This document shows, in pieces, positions 8,215-17,135 of a stretch of 64,000 bases of DNA. The notes below the pieces were generated by a model, which did not search any database, had not been told where the DNA came from, and was given only the letters and a program-made list of their open reading frames with translations. Each line of letters starts with the position of its first letter. The first letter of the stretch is position 1. A program made the position numbers and the translations under genes. Location: the NCBI GenBank assembly GCA_026393675.1, contig JAPKZQ010000043.1:62001-126000 (forward strand), read 5' to 3'. This stretch comes from Acidobacteriota bacterium. Its GTDB lineage: Bacteria; Acidobacteriota; Vicinamibacteria; Vicinamibacterales; JAKQTR01.

Positions 8215-9057
8215 ATGAAGCAACCAGTCCGCCTGCTGACTCTGGGAATCGTGCTGCTGACCGTCGCCACCTCGGTGCCGCTCGAGGCTGCCAACAAAGA
8301 GCATCTGCAGATGATGGCTGATCTCCGCATCCTCCAGCAGCAAACACAAATGCTCCAGGCAAACCTGACGGCCCTGACCGACGCGCTCAAGACGGTATCG
8401 GCGCGCCTGGACGAACAGGCCGGCACCGCCCGCAAGGCATTTGCGGATCAAAAGTTGATTGTGGAGGGGGTCGCAACTGACCTCCGCGTGGTTCGCGAAA
8501 GGGTCGACGAGAACAACGTCCGGCTCGGGTCGCTATCGCAGGAGGTCGACGCGGTTCGGGTGGCCCAGGCGGCCAACCCGCCCGCGTCCGTGCCAGCGGC
8601 GGTGCCCCCGGTCGTCGACCCGTCGGCCGCGGCGCAGAACCCGCCCACGACACCGCCCGCCAACCCCGGCGTATCGCCGCAGCGCCTGTTCGAATCGGCT
8701 CGGGCCGACTACTATGCGGGCCAGTGGAGTCTCGCCATTTATGGCTTCGAAACCTACATCAAGACGTTTCCGAAAAGCGATCTGGTCGACGACGCGCAGT
8801 ACTACATCGGCGAGACGTACTATAGCTCGGGCCGATTCCGCGAGGCGGTGGCCGCCTACGATCGGGTGATCTCGAACTACGTGTCGAGCAATACGCTGCC
8901 CGATACGTACTACAAGCGTGGGCTTGCGCTGAAGACGCTCGGCCAGATTCCGCAGGCCCGCGAGTCATTCGATTTTGTGGTGAAGAACTACCCGGACAGT
9001 GATGCGGGCCGGCTGGCCAAACAGGCCCTCGATCAACTGAGTCGATCAGGGAAGTAA
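8215..9057 (+). CDS. cpoB: Tol-Pal associated TPR protein CpoB (YbgF)
   Basis: A 280-residue periplasmic protein with a signal peptide (about 1-24). A trimerising coiled coil rich in Gln and Leu spans roughly 25-110, then come a Pro/Ala linker (about 120-155) and three TPR units (about 160-275; SPQRLFESARADYYAGQWSL, DDAQYYIGETYYSSGRFREA, PDTYYKRGLALKTLGQIPQA). This is the CpoB/YbgF architecture; in E. coli the protein links Tol-Pal to the PBP1B-LpoB synthase. It sits 24 bases after pal as the last tol operon gene. Confidence 0.93.
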   Translation: MKQPVRLLTLGIVLLTVATSVPLEAANKEHLQMMADLRILQQQTQMLQANLTALTDALKTVSARLDEQAGTARKAFADQKLIVEGVATDLRVVRERVDENNVRLGSLSQEVDAVRVAQAANPPASVPAAVPPVVDPSAAAQNPPTTPPANPGVSPQRLFESARADYYAGQWSLAIYGFETYIKTFPKSDLVDDAQYYIGETYYSSGRFREAVAAYDRVISNYVSSNTLPDTYYKRGLALKTLGQIPQARESFDFVVKNYPDSDAGRLAKQALDQLSRSGK

Positions 9058-9108
9058 CCGCTGATCAGATCCGCTTCCGCAATCGCGGGCGGGCCGGAAG
9101 GAACAGGC

Positions 9109-9534
9109 ATGGCGAACAGCTACAACAAGATCATTCTCGTCGGCAATCTGGGCAGGGACGCCGAATTGCGGGCAACCCCGCAGGGCAAACAGGTGGCGTC
9201 GGCCAGCCTGGCCGTCGAGGACTGGCAGAAGAAGGACGAACGCGGGAAGCCGGGAACCGAGTGGTACCGGATCAAGATCTGGGGTCGGCAGGCTGAGACC
9301 TTGTCGCCGCACCTCTTGAAGGGCAAGACGATCCTGGTCGAGGGGCGCCTGTCGATTCAGACGTGGACCGACCGCGAGGGAAAAACCCGGTACACGCCGG
9401 AGGTCTCAGCCGACCGGGTGGTCCTGCTCGGCAGCCCCGGCCAGGGATCGTCGATGCCGGCCCGCACGGAAAGTCCGGTGGATGACGAACTTGGCCAGTC
9501 GCCGGACGTCAACGCCGACGATATTCCGTTCTAG
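9109..9534 (+). CDS. ssb: single-stranded DNA-binding protein SSB
   Basis: A 141-residue SSB with an N-terminal OB fold (about 1-108; NKIILVGNLGRDAELR, EWYRIKIWGRQAE, ILVEGRLSIQTW) and a short Pro/Ser linker. It ends in the acidic tip DDIPF, which recruits repair and replication partners. A purine-rich Shine-Dalgarno (GGAAGGAA) precedes the ATG. It follows cpoB by 51 bases and is closed by a strong hairpin terminator at 9549, so it may be the last gene of the tol transcript or have its own promoter. Confidence 0.96.
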   Translation: MANSYNKIILVGNLGRDAELRATPQGKQVASASLAVEDWQKKDERGKPGTEWYRIKIWGRQAETLSPHLLKGKTILVEGRLSIQTWTDREGKTRYTPEVSADRVVLLGSPGQGSSMPARTESPVDDELGQSPDVNADDIPF

Positions 9535-9548
9535 GAGAAGCAGCCGGC

Positions 9549-9576
9549 GGGCGCAATTGATTGCGCCCTTATTTGT
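9549..9576 (+). terminator. Rho-independent terminator of ssb
   Basis: A perfect stem GGGCGCAAT / ATTGCGCCC (9549-9557 with 9560-9568) is followed by TTATTTGT on the plus strand. It lies 14 bases past the ssb stop and overlaps the last codon of the convergent cupin gene. Confidence 0.75.
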
Positions 9577-9937
9577 CCGCTCTGCCGTACCGGTCCTCGA
9601 GTCTCACGACGTCGTCCAGCTCTGGCGTGGAGACCTCGAAGATGTCGACGTCGTCGACGGCGGTCATGCGATGCACCGTTCCGGCAGGTACGTGGATCCG
9701 GTCACCCGGGTGCATCTGGCGGCCGACCAGCTTGTCTCCCTCCTGGATCTCGAATAGGAGCCTGCCTGAGTGGAGATAGATCGTCTCGGTCTTCTTGTTG
9801 TGGTACTGCAGGCTCAAGGCATGGCCTGCCGCCACGTGAATGACCTTTCCGACATACTGTTCTGTCTTCGCCCACAGCAGCTCGTAGCCCCACGGCTTCT
9901 CGACTCTTGTGACGCCCGGCCGAATCTCACCGCTCAC
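9569..9937 (-). CDS. cupin-domain protein, mannose-6-phosphate isomerase type
   Basis: A 122-residue single-domain cupin resembling the C-terminal cupin of type II phosphomannose isomerase/GDP-mannose pyrophosphorylase. It shows RVEKPWGYELLW, HALSLQYHNKKTETIY (metal-binding His and Glu), HPGDRIHVPAGTVHRMTA and the C-terminal VSTPELDDVVRLEDRYGR. The last segment is highly typical of the PMI family. Whether it isomerises a sugar phosphate is not known; stand-alone forms are usually annotated only as cupins. The GTG at 9937 has AAGGAG six bases upstream and overlaps the ptsI end by 11 bases. It is the last gene of the long minus-strand cluster. Confidence 0.85.
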   Translation of the reverse strand: MSGEIRPGVTRVEKPWGYELLWAKTEQYVGKVIHVAAGHALSLQYHNKKTETIYLHSGRLLFEIQEGDKLVGRQMHPGDRIHVPAGTVHRMTAVDDVDIFEVSTPELDDVVRLEDRYGRADK

Positions 9938-11735
9938 CGTTGTCTCCTTCCACGCCGGATTGGGTAGTCCGGCCATTGCTCCGCTTGATGATGCCCGGGT
10001 AGGCCGACAACAGATGTGCCGCAATCTGCTGGGCTGACGCGAGCCTGAGCGCTCGTGCAACGACGCGCCGTACGTCGCTGAGCGACACCTCTCGCACGAT
10101 CTGGCGCGCCGCGGGAATCAGCGCTGGACTCATGCTGAAGCTGGTCACGCCAAGTCCCAGCAACGCGATCAGGGCTGCGGGATCGGAGGCCATCTCTCCG
10201 CACACCGCAACGGGCCTTCCCCATCGCCCAGCTGCGCGCGTCACGGCGCGCACGAGTCGCAGGACCGCAGGATGCAGGGGCTCATAGAGCCGCGCCACCC
10301 GGCCATCGGTGCGATCCACGGCGAGCGTGTACTGGATGAGGTCATTGGTGCCGATGCTGAAGAAATCCGCTTCGGCCGCCAGCAGGTCCACCGTCATGGC
10401 GGCGGAGGGCACCTCGATCATGGCGCCGACCGCGATAGAAGGGGCCTGGTCGCCCCGGCCGGACGCCACAGCAAGGCCAGCGTCGAACAGCGCGACCCTG
10501 GCCTGCCGCAGTTCGTCGACCGACGCCACAAACGGAAACAGCACTCTGAGTGGCCCGTGGCGGGCGGCGCGCGCGAGCGCCCGCAGCTGCGTGCCGAACA
10601 CATCCGGCCTGCTGAGGCACAGGCGGATCGCCCTCAAGCCTAGCGGTCCTCGAGAAGGCTCCGCGCTGCCCTCAGGTGGACGATCCCCTGGACGGCCAGC
10701 CATCCGGCTCTCATCGACATCGAACGTGCGAATGGTGACGGGGTGGGGCGCCATCCGTTCGACCAGATTTCTGTATGCCTCGTATTGCTCCTGTTCGCCG
10801 ACCGAGTCGAGGGTCCGCCCGCCCAGCATGAACTCCGAGCGAAACAAACCGACACCTTCGGCGCCGTTGGCACGAGCGACGTCGATCTCATCCGGCAGTT
10901 CGATGTTGGCGTCGAAGCGAATGGCCACCCCGTCAGCGGTTGAGGCCGGCTGAACCAGGTGCCGGGCCACGGGCACCGACACCCACTTGCGCTCGGCCTT
11001 GGCCCGGGCGCGATCGATCATCGCGTGATCGGGATCGATCACGACGTCGCCGGAATATCCGTCCAGCAGAATGAGGACGCCCGGGCTCGCCAGTTGCGTC
11101 GCCACCCGGAGACTAGCCACGGTCGGCAATCGCAACGACCGGGCGAGGATCGCCGAGTGATCCGTCCGGCTTCCGGCATCCATCGCCAGGCCGATCACGC
11201 GGTTGCGGTCCAACTGGCCCGCGACCGACGGCGGCAGTTCGCCGGCCACCAGGATGGACGGCTCGTCCAGATTCAGACTCAACTCACCCGTCCGCCGTGG
11301 CATCGGCACGAGGTTCCGGCGCAGCCGGCCGATCACATCAGCGACGTCGCCCCGGCGCTCGCGAAGGTAGCCGTCCTCGACGTCCATGAAGATCGCGGAG
11401 AATTCCTCGAACGCGCGCTCCACCGCCCACTCGGCATTGAGGCGCTCGGCCGACACGATCGCCTGCGCCCGCGGCACCAGGAGCTGGTCATCGAGCATGA
11501 GGAGCTGCGCCTGAAACAGGTACGCGAGGTCCGGTCCGGCCGATGCCAGCACCCGGGCATGAATGCGTTCCAGTTGCCGGCGGGTCGCTTCCCGTGCGGC
11601 GTCCAGCCGGGCGATCTCCCGCGCGACGTGCGCCGGCGTGATGACATACCGCAGCGTCACGGAGTCCTGCACCAGCAGGGCCGCCGGCCCCCAGACGATT
11701 CCTGGCGAAACGGCGATGCCAGTCAGCGCGTTCAC
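9927..11735 (-). CDS. ptsI: PTS enzyme I (phosphoenolpyruvate-protein phosphotransferase)
   Basis: A 602-residue enzyme I that takes phosphate from PEP onto a histidine and passes it to HPr. The phosphohistidine is H193 in GSRTDHSAILARSLRLPTV. The C-terminal PEP-binding barrel shows GVGLFRSEFMLGGR, FDAGLAVA and FFSIGTNDLIQYTLAVDR with the CGEMASDPAALIALLGLG segment. No GAF domain is present, so this is standard EI rather than PtsP. The start overlaps the ptsH stop by four bases. With no sugar-specific EIIB/C nearby, the likely role is signalling. Confidence 0.95.
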   Translation of the reverse strand: MNALTGIAVSPGIVWGPAALLVQDSVTLRYVITPAHVAREIARLDAAREATRRQLERIHARVLASAGPDLAYLFQAQLLMLDDQLLVPRAQAIVSAERLNAEWAVERAFEEFSAIFMDVEDGYLRERRGDVADVIGRLRRNLVPMPRRTGELSLNLDEPSILVAGELPPSVAGQLDRNRVIGLAMDAGSRTDHSAILARSLRLPTVASLRVATQLASPGVLILLDGYSGDVVIDPDHAMIDRARAKAERKWVSVPVARHLVQPASTADGVAIRFDANIELPDEIDVARANGAEGVGLFRSEFMLGGRTLDSVGEQEQYEAYRNLVERMAPHPVTIRTFDVDESRMAGRPGDRPPEGSAEPSRGPLGLRAIRLCLSRPDVFGTQLRALARAARHGPLRVLFPFVASVDELRQARVALFDAGLAVASGRGDQAPSIAVGAMIEVPSAAMTVDLLAAEADFFSIGTNDLIQYTLAVDRTDGRVARLYEPLHPAVLRLVRAVTRAAGRWGRPVAVCGEMASDPAALIALLGLGVTSFSMSPALIPAARQIVREVSLSDVRRVVARALRLASAQQIAAHLLSAYPGIIKRSNGRTTQSGVEGDNGER

Positions 11736-12001
11736 GCGGACTCCCCGAACCCCGCCTCGACCAGCCCGCAGAGCGCGTCGAGCGCGGCGTGCTCGTCGGG
11801 ACCCTCCACGCTCAGAGCGATGGCGGTGCCCCGCGACGCCGCCAGCAGCAGGATGCCGAGAATGCTCTTGCCGTCCACCGCGCGCGCGCCGCGCGTGACG
11901 GTCACACGTGCCTGGAAGGTTCCAGCCAGGTGCACGAACCGGGCAGCCGCCCTGGCGTGCAGGCCCAGCAGGTTGTTGACCACAACGGTCCTGGCCACCA
12001 T
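11732..12001 (-). CDS. ptsH: phosphocarrier protein HPr
   Basis: An 89-residue HPr. It has both phosphorylation sites at the canonical positions: H15 in NNLLGLHARAAARFV (from enzyme I) and S46 in VDGKSILGILLLA (from HPr kinase). The presence of Ser46 with hprK 1.4 kb upstream in the same cluster means both inputs can meet on this protein. The gene starts one base after the EIIA stop and overlaps ptsI by four bases. Confidence 0.95.
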   Translation of the reverse strand: MVARTVVVNNLLGLHARAAARFVHLAGTFQARVTVTRGARAVDGKSILGILLLAASRGTAIALSVEGPDEHAALDALCGLVEAGFGESA

Positions 12002-12002
12002 G

Positions 12003-12413
12003 TCAGATCTTGGTCTCCCCTCGCATCAGATCGGAGGCGACATGGATGGCACTCCGGCCCGTTTCTCGGAGCTCGCGTGCGACGGCAAGCAGATCCTTCG
12101 ACTGACGCAGCCCGGCGAGTTTAATGAGCATGGGCAGGTTGACACCGGTCACGATCTCGACCTTGTCGGTTTCCAGAAACGTCAGACTCAGGTTCGTCGG
12201 CGTGCCGCCGAACATGTCTGTGAGGACGAGCACCCCGCCGTCACTCTGAAAACGGGCGATCGCCCGGCTGATCTCCTCGCGCGCGTCATCCGTGTTGTCG
12301 TGCCAGCCGATCGAGACGGCCGCGAACTGCGGCAGGTCTCCGATAATCGCCTCGGCGGCATTCAACAACTCTGTCGCGAGCTGCCCATGCGTGACCACCA
12401 CTACGCCAATCAC
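12003..12413 (-). CDS. PTS EIIA component, mannose/fructose family
   Basis: A 136-residue EIIA domain of the mannose class. It begins with beta-strand MIGVVVVTHGQLATELL, placing the phosphohistidine at H9. The loop DMFGGTPTNLSL and the segment VEIVTGVNLPMLIKL are signature parts of EIIA-Man. There is no EIIB, C or D gene in the window, so it is probably a phosphorylation-state sensor rather than a transporter part. I chose the GTG at 12413 because GGAG lies six bases upstream and the ATGs further upstream give a non-family extension. The same 16-base SD/start sequence occurs before the cupin gene. Confidence 0.9.
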   Translation of the reverse strand: MIGVVVVTHGQLATELLNAAEAIIGDLPQFAAVSIGWHDNTDDAREEISRAIARFQSDGGVLVLTDMFGGTPTNLSLTFLETDKVEIVTGVNLPMLIKLAGLRQSKDLLAVARELRETGRSAIHVASDLMRGETKI

Positions 12414-12453
12414 CGTTGTCTCCTTGTGACGCGCCTTTGCACCTGTGCGCGCC

Positions 12454-13368
12454 TCACCCGCCCAACCCCATGTCGCGATGCCGCACGTGGTACCGCGCGC
12501 CCTCAATCGGCCCAATCGTCTTCCGCAGGATCTCGGCCACGTAGACGGACCGATGGCGGCCGCCCGTGCACCCAATCGACACCGTCAGATAACTCTTGCC
12601 TTCGTGCGCATAGAGGGGAATGAGGAACTTCAGCAGCGTCGTGAACCGCACGATGGTATCAAGCGTCACGGGATGGCTGTTCATGAAGCTCACGACACCG
12701 TCATCACGGCCGCTCATCCGCCGGAACCGGGGTACGAAATGCGGATTCGGCAGGAACCGCACGTCGAAGACCAGGTCGCTCTCGGGGGGCACCCCGTGCT
12801 TGAACCCGAAGCTCAGGAACGTGACCTGCATCCGCGAGGCGCGGCCACTCTGGCGCGACATCGACAGGAACGCCTCGCGCAGTTCGTGCACGGTGAACGC
12901 GCTGGTGTCAATGATCTCGTCGGCCAGCCTGCGGATCGGCCGCAGCAACCGCCGCTCTTCGCGAATGCCCTGGAGGATCGGCCGGTCGTGCGCGAGCGGG
13001 TGCGGCCGGCGCGTCTCGCTGAAGCGACGAACCAGGGTGTCGTCGTTCGCGTCCAGGTAGATCAGCACCGGCTTCAGACCCCGAATCCGGCGCACCCGTC
13101 GAAACACGCTCGGGAACTCCGACAGCTGGACCCCTTCCCGGACGTCCACCACGATCGCCACCTTCTCGAGGTCTGACCCGGCCCGGCTCGCCAGCGACGC
13201 CATCGTGGCGACCAGCGTCATCGGCAGGTTGTCGACGCAGAAATAGCCGAGGTCCTCGAGCGCGCGAATCGCATGCGACTTCCCGGAGCCGGACAACCCT
13301 GTCAGAATGACAAAACGCGCCTCCGCCACACGCGCGCCCACGCCGTTCGCCCGCTTCCCCGCCTTCAT
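12454..13368 (-). CDS. rapZ: RNase adapter / P-loop protein RapZ (YvcJ)
   Basis: A 304-residue P-loop protein. Walker A is GLSGSGKS (about 24-31); further family marks are CVDNLP, DVREGVQL, LDANDDTLVRRFSETRRPHP and the C-terminal VSIGCTGGRHRSVYVAE. In E. coli RapZ delivers the small RNA GlmZ to RNase E and so controls glucosamine-6-phosphate synthase; in Bacillus the homologue YvcJ binds nucleotides. The gene overlaps hprK by four bases, an arrangement that ties it to PTS signalling in many phyla. Confidence 0.95.
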   Translation of the reverse strand: MKAGKRANGVGARVAEARFVILTGLSGSGKSHAIRALEDLGYFCVDNLPMTLVATMASLASRAGSDLEKVAIVVDVREGVQLSEFPSVFRRVRRIRGLKPVLIYLDANDDTLVRRFSETRRPHPLAHDRPILQGIREERRLLRPIRRLADEIIDTSAFTVHELREAFLSMSRQSGRASRMQVTFLSFGFKHGVPPESDLVFDVRFLPNPHFVPRFRRMSGRDDGVVSFMNSHPVTLDTIVRFTTLLKFLIPLYAHEGKSYLTVSIGCTGGRHRSVYVAEILRKTIGPIEGARYHVRHRDMGLGG

Positions 13369-14399
13369 GTGTCGATGTCTCCATCGCCCAGGCCGTCGAC
13401 ATCCTCGTCGGGGTCCGCCGTGCCTTCCTTCCCGTCCTTCAACTGCCGGTCAAGGCGATCGGCAAGGCGCTGCGCCGCGTTCAACCCGCGCGAGCGCAGC
13501 AGCTGGTTCCGCGCCGCGACCTCGACCAGGTTTCCCACGCTTCGCCCCGGCGCGACCGGCATACGGATCAGCGGCACTCTCAGGCCCAGGATGTCGAAGA
13601 ACTCGTCGTCGAGGCCGAGGCGGTCGTACTGGCGGCCCACCTCCCAGCGCTCCAGCTGCACCACCAGTTCCACACGCTTCGACGAACGGGTGGACGCCAC
13701 GCCAAACAGATCCTTGACGTTGACGACGCCGAGCCCCCGAATCTCCATGTGGAAGCGGGTCAGATCCGGGCACGTCCCAATCAGCACCGACTCGGCGCGA
13801 CGCCTCACCTCCACCGTATCGTCGGCGACGAGGCGGTGCCCCCGCAGAATCAGGTCCATGGCGCACTCGCTCTTGCCGATGCCGCTCTCGCCGACGATGA
13901 GCACGCCCAGACCAAGCAGGTCCATGAGCACGGCGTGAAGGATCGTGCGCTCCGCGAGAATGTCCTCGAGATAGCTGGTCAGTTTGGCGATGGCGATGGG
14001 TGTAGAGAGCCGGGTGCGCAGCACCGGCACCGCCGCCCGCTCGGCCTCGATCGGCAGCTCGTCTGGCACGGCGTTGCCGCCGGTGACCATCACGCACGGA
14101 ATGTCATGCCGCAGCGTCCGTGCAAGGCTCAGCACGCGGGCCTCGGGCGCGAGGCTGGCGAGATAGCCGATCTCGCTCGCGCCGAACACGAGCACACGGC
14201 CAGGCTGAAGATAGGCGTCGAAGCCGGCGAGCGCGAGGCCGGTCTTTAACACATACGGACTGAGGATGGGTCGTCCCAGCCCCTCGCGACCAGCCAGGAG
14301 TTCGAGGCCGAGGTTGAACCCGTCCGACCGGATGCGAAGCAACCCGCCGACTGTCACGCTGTGACCTGCCGAAGGCATCGGCGGAGGGTCCGCGGCCAT
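13365..14399 (-). CDS. hprK: HPr kinase/phosphorylase
   Basis: A 344-residue bifunctional enzyme that phosphorylates and dephosphorylates Ser46 of HPr. The N-terminal domain (about 15-140) precedes the kinase domain with Walker A GESGIGKS at 170-177 and the HprK signature FHMEIRGLGVVNVKDLFG. GHRLVADDTVEV supplies the catalytic acid. A charged acidic tail (TADPDEDVDGLGDGDIDT) closes the protein. It is five bases after hpf and overlaps rapZ. Its partner HPr in this window has the target serine. Confidence 0.95.
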   Translation of the reverse strand: MAADPPPMPSAGHSVTVGGLLRIRSDGFNLGLELLAGREGLGRPILSPYVLKTGLALAGFDAYLQPGRVLVFGASEIGYLASLAPEARVLSLARTLRHDIPCVMVTGGNAVPDELPIEAERAAVPVLRTRLSTPIAIAKLTSYLEDILAERTILHAVLMDLLGLGVLIVGESGIGKSECAMDLILRGHRLVADDTVEVRRRAESVLIGTCPDLTRFHMEIRGLGVVNVKDLFGVASTRSSKRVELVVQLERWEVGRQYDRLGLDDEFFDILGLRVPLIRMPVAPGRSVGNLVEVAARNQLLRSRGLNAAQRLADRLDRQLKDGKEGTADPDEDVDGLGDGDIDT

Positions 14400-14404
14400 G
14401 ATGG

Positions 14405-14935
14405 TCAGGCCTGCGGCTCGATCAGGCCGAGATCGCCATCCTTGCGTCGGTACAGCACGCTGATGGCATCAGTGCCCAGGTTTCTGAACACGACGAAGGC
14501 ATCGGCCGACGGCCCCACTTCCTGTGCCGCCTCTTCGAGCGTGAGCGCCCGCACCTCGTAGCGCCGCGCGCGCACGATGCGCCGCACCTGGGCGGCAGGC
14601 ATCGCCGTGTCGGCGAGCCGCCGAGCGGGCCGTGCATCCCGCTTGCGTTCCTGCCATTTTCCCTTCAGTTTCTGGACCTGTTGCACGATTTTGTCTGCCG
14701 CCTCGGCCAGCGAGATCTCCCAGGTGGTCGCCGCCGCGGTGGCCTGGAACAGGTGCCCGCCGCGAACGTGCACGTGCAGCTCGCTCACGCGTCGGAACTT
14801 CTCGAGCCGCAGTTCGACCTGGCCGGACACGCCCTTGTCGTTCACCACGCGCTCCAGCCGGGCGAGCTTTCGCTTCACCAACGTGCGCAATTCCGGCGTG
14901 ATGTCCACGCCTCTACCCGTCAGTGCGAGTCGCAT
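14405..14935 (-). CDS. hpf: ribosome hibernation promoting factor HPF, long form
   Basis: A 176-residue protein with the RaiA/HPF fold in residues 1-100 (MRLALTGRGVDITPELRTLV, then the ELHVHVRGGHLFQA strand). A basic linker follows, and then the C-terminal dimerisation domain typical of long HPF (about 120-176; VRARRYEVRALTLEEAAQEV, DAFVVFRNLGTDAISVLYRR). Long HPF dimerises 70S ribosomes into inactive 100S particles. As in many bacteria it follows rpoN directly (seven-base gap). Confidence 0.94.
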   Translation of the reverse strand: MRLALTGRGVDITPELRTLVKRKLARLERVVNDKGVSGQVELRLEKFRRVSELHVHVRGGHLFQATAAATTWEISLAEAADKIVQQVQKLKGKWQERKRDARPARRLADTAMPAAQVRRIVRARRYEVRALTLEEAAQEVGPSADAFVVFRNLGTDAISVLYRRKDGDLGLIEPQA

Positions 14936-14942
14936 GATGGCC

Positions 14943-16373
14943 TCAATAGAGCATCTTGCGCTGATTGGATGTGGGGATCTTCAATTCCTCGCGGTACTTC
15001 GCAATCGTCCGGCGGGCCAGGACCAGGCCCTCCTTCTGCAGGATGCTGACGATCTTCGAATCGCTCAACGGCTTCCGCAAGTCCTCGGCCTCGATGATCT
15101 TCCTGATCCGCTGTTTGATCGTCACCGACGATACGCTCTCGCCATAGGAACTGCTGATCCCGCTGTGGAAGAAGTATTTCATCTCGAACACGCCCTGAGG
15201 CGTGTGCATGTACTTGTTGGTGACCACCCGGCTCACCGTCGACTCGTGCATGCCGATGTCGTTGGCCACATCGCGCAGGACCAACGGCCGGAGGAACTCG
15301 ATCCCCTGGTCGAGAAAATCCCGCTGGAACGTGATGATGCTGGTCGCGACCTTGTGAATCGTCTTCTGCCGCTGCTCGACCGACTTGATGAGCCACAGCG
15401 CCGAACGGAACTTGTCTTTCACATACGCCCGTGTCTCGTCGGTGTTCTCGGCGCTCTTGTCGAGCAGCCGCCGATAGACCGGACTGATCCGCAGCTGCGG
15501 CAATCCCTCTTCGTTCAACACCGCCACATACTGATCCTCGACCTTGACGACGTACACGTCGGGAATCACGTAATGGGAATCCGGCCGGTTGAACCGGCTG
15601 CCGGGCTTGGGATCGAGGTGGCGAATCAGCTCGACGTGTACCTTGACCTCGTCGATTGTCAGGCCGAGCTTCTTGGCGATTTCCGGCACCTGGTGGTTCT
15701 GCAGCTGCCGCAGGTACTCGGTCACGATCTTCTCGGCCACCACCGTGCCGTGACCGATGTGCTGCAACTGGAGCCCGAGGCACTCCTGAAGATCACGCGC
15801 GGCGACACCCACCGGATCGAATCGCTGCACGATCCGCAGGGCCTTCTCGACCTCCTCGATGCTCCATCCCCCCATCGTCGAGATCTCATCGACCGACGCC
15901 ACCAGGTACCCATCGTCGTCGAGGTTGCCGATAATTGCGTCGCCAATCGCCCGCATCGTCTCGTCGGTCTCCTGCAGGGACAGCTGCCACTGGAGGTGGT
16001 CGGAGAGCGAGGTGCTCGTCGACAACGTATTCTCGATGGGCGGCAGCTCCTTGACTTCCTGCTGCGTCCGGGGACGGTAGCCATCGTCGAGGTAGTCGCC
16101 GAAGAAATAGGCGTAGTCGCTGTCGTCCCAGTTGTCGACTTTCGGCGTCGCCGCCTCAGCGTCGCCCTCCGTCTTCTCGGCGGACGCGTTGTCCGACGAC
16201 TGGGTGTCGTCGGACGACACTTCCTCCAGCATGGGATTCTCGACGACTTCCTGGTTGAGGAGATCCGCCAGTTCCAGCGTGGACATCGGCAACAGCTTGA
16301 TGGCCTGCTGCAACGACGGCGTCAGGATCAGCTTTTGAACGAGTTTGGTGTGCAGTTTCTGCTGGATCGCCAT
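14943..16373 (-). CDS. rpoN: RNA polymerase sigma-54 factor RpoN
   Basis: A 476-residue sigma-54. The N-terminal activator region is MAIQQKLHTKLVQKLILTPS with the glutamine/leucine-rich helices. An acidic spacer covers about 48-95. The core-binding and DNA-binding regions follow, including the HTH segment and the RpoN box ARRTIAKYREELKIP near the C-terminus. It needs an AAA+ activator; none lies in the window, although an NtrY-like sensor kinase does (29345). A hairpin lies in the 36-base gap after lptB. Confidence 0.96.
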   Translation of the reverse strand: MAIQQKLHTKLVQKLILTPSLQQAIKLLPMSTLELADLLNQEVVENPMLEEVSSDDTQSSDNASAEKTEGDAEAATPKVDNWDDSDYAYFFGDYLDDGYRPRTQQEVKELPPIENTLSTSTSLSDHLQWQLSLQETDETMRAIGDAIIGNLDDDGYLVASVDEISTMGGWSIEEVEKALRIVQRFDPVGVAARDLQECLGLQLQHIGHGTVVAEKIVTEYLRQLQNHQVPEIAKKLGLTIDEVKVHVELIRHLDPKPGSRFNRPDSHYVIPDVYVVKVEDQYVAVLNEEGLPQLRISPVYRRLLDKSAENTDETRAYVKDKFRSALWLIKSVEQRQKTIHKVATSIITFQRDFLDQGIEFLRPLVLRDVANDIGMHESTVSRVVTNKYMHTPQGVFEMKYFFHSGISSSYGESVSSVTIKQRIRKIIEAEDLRKPLSDSKIVSILQKEGLVLARRTIAKYREELKIPTSNQRKMLY

Positions 16374-16381
16374 GGCGGTTC

Positions 16382-16407
16382 GTACCGAAGTGTAGTGCTT
16401 CGGGTAC
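16382..16407 (-). other. hairpin between lptB and rpoN
   Basis: GTACCGAAG (16382-16390) pairs with CTTCGGGTAC (16398-16407) with one bulged base and a seven-base loop. It sits just upstream of the rpoN start and has no T-run, so it is more likely an mRNA processing or stability element than a terminator. Confidence 0.4.
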
Positions 16408-16409
16408 CG

Positions 16410-17135
16410 TCAGTCCAGCCGGAAATCCGCGCCCAGATAGATGCGCCGGACTTCTTCGTCCGCGGCGAGGCTCTCGGGGGTTCCACTTCTGAAAATCACA
16501 CCGTCGTTGACGATGTACGCACGGTCGGTGATGCGCAGCGTCTCCCGCACGTTATGGTCGGTGATGAGCACGCCGATGCCGCGTTCCTTGAGGTGGAAGA
16601 TGATTTTCTGAATGTCCGAGACGGCAATCGGATCGATGCCGGCAAACGGTTCGTCGAGCAGGATGAACTGCGGCGAGATGACCAGCGCCCGGGTGATCTC
16701 CACGCGCCGGCGCTCACCGCCCGACAACGTGTAGGCCGGCGCATCCGCCAGCGGCGTCAGGTTCAGCTCGGCCAGCAGCGCGCGGAGGCGAGCCCGCCGC
16801 TCGGCACCCTTGATATGGAGCGTCTCGAGAATCGCGTAGATATTCTGCTGAACCGTGAGGCCGCGAAACACCGACGGTTCCTGCGGCAGGTACCCGATGC
16901 CCTTGCGGGCCCGGATGTACATCGGGTCGTCAGTGACGTCCTTCCCGTTCAGCAGCACCCGGCCCGAATCAGGCGCCGTCAGGCCGACCGTCATGTAGAA
17001 CGTCGTCGTCTTGCCCGCGCCGTTGGGTCCAAGCAGGCCGACCACTTCGCCCGAGGCGACATCGACACTCACGCCCTTGACGACCGTGCGGCCGCCGTAG
17101 GATTTGGTGAGGGCGTCAGTGCGGAGCGTGGCCAT
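16410..17135 (-). CDS. lptB: lipopolysaccharide export ABC ATPase LptB
   Basis: A 241-residue ABC ATPase with Walker [10 protein letters not shown] (about 34-42), the Q-loop [17 protein letters not shown] signature [11 protein letters not shown], Walker [14 protein letters not shown] and H-loop [10 protein letters not shown]. The sequence pattern is that of LptB (YhbG), which powers LPS extraction by LptFG. It starts directly after the stop of the lptC/lptA fusion gene, and rpoN follows, the classical lptA-lptB-rpoN-hpf order. LptF and LptG are outside the window. Confidence 0.95.
   Translation of the reverse strand: MATLRTDALTKSYGGRTVVKGVSVDVASGEVVGLLGPNGAGKTTTFYMTVGLTAPDSGRVLLNGKDVTDDPMYIRARKGIGYLPQEPSVFRGLTVQQNIYAILETLHIKGAERRARLRALLAELNLTPLADAPAYTLSGGERRRVEITRALVISPQFILLDEPFAGIDPIAVSDIQKIIFHLKERGIGVLITDHNVRETLRITDRAYIVNDGVIFRSGTPESLAADEEVRRIYLGADFRLD

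Noticed and set aside
10959-12623. A 554-codon open frame on the plus strand over ptsI, ptsH and the EIIA gene
   Set aside because: Three well-identified genes occupy the opposite strand; the frame has no family features.
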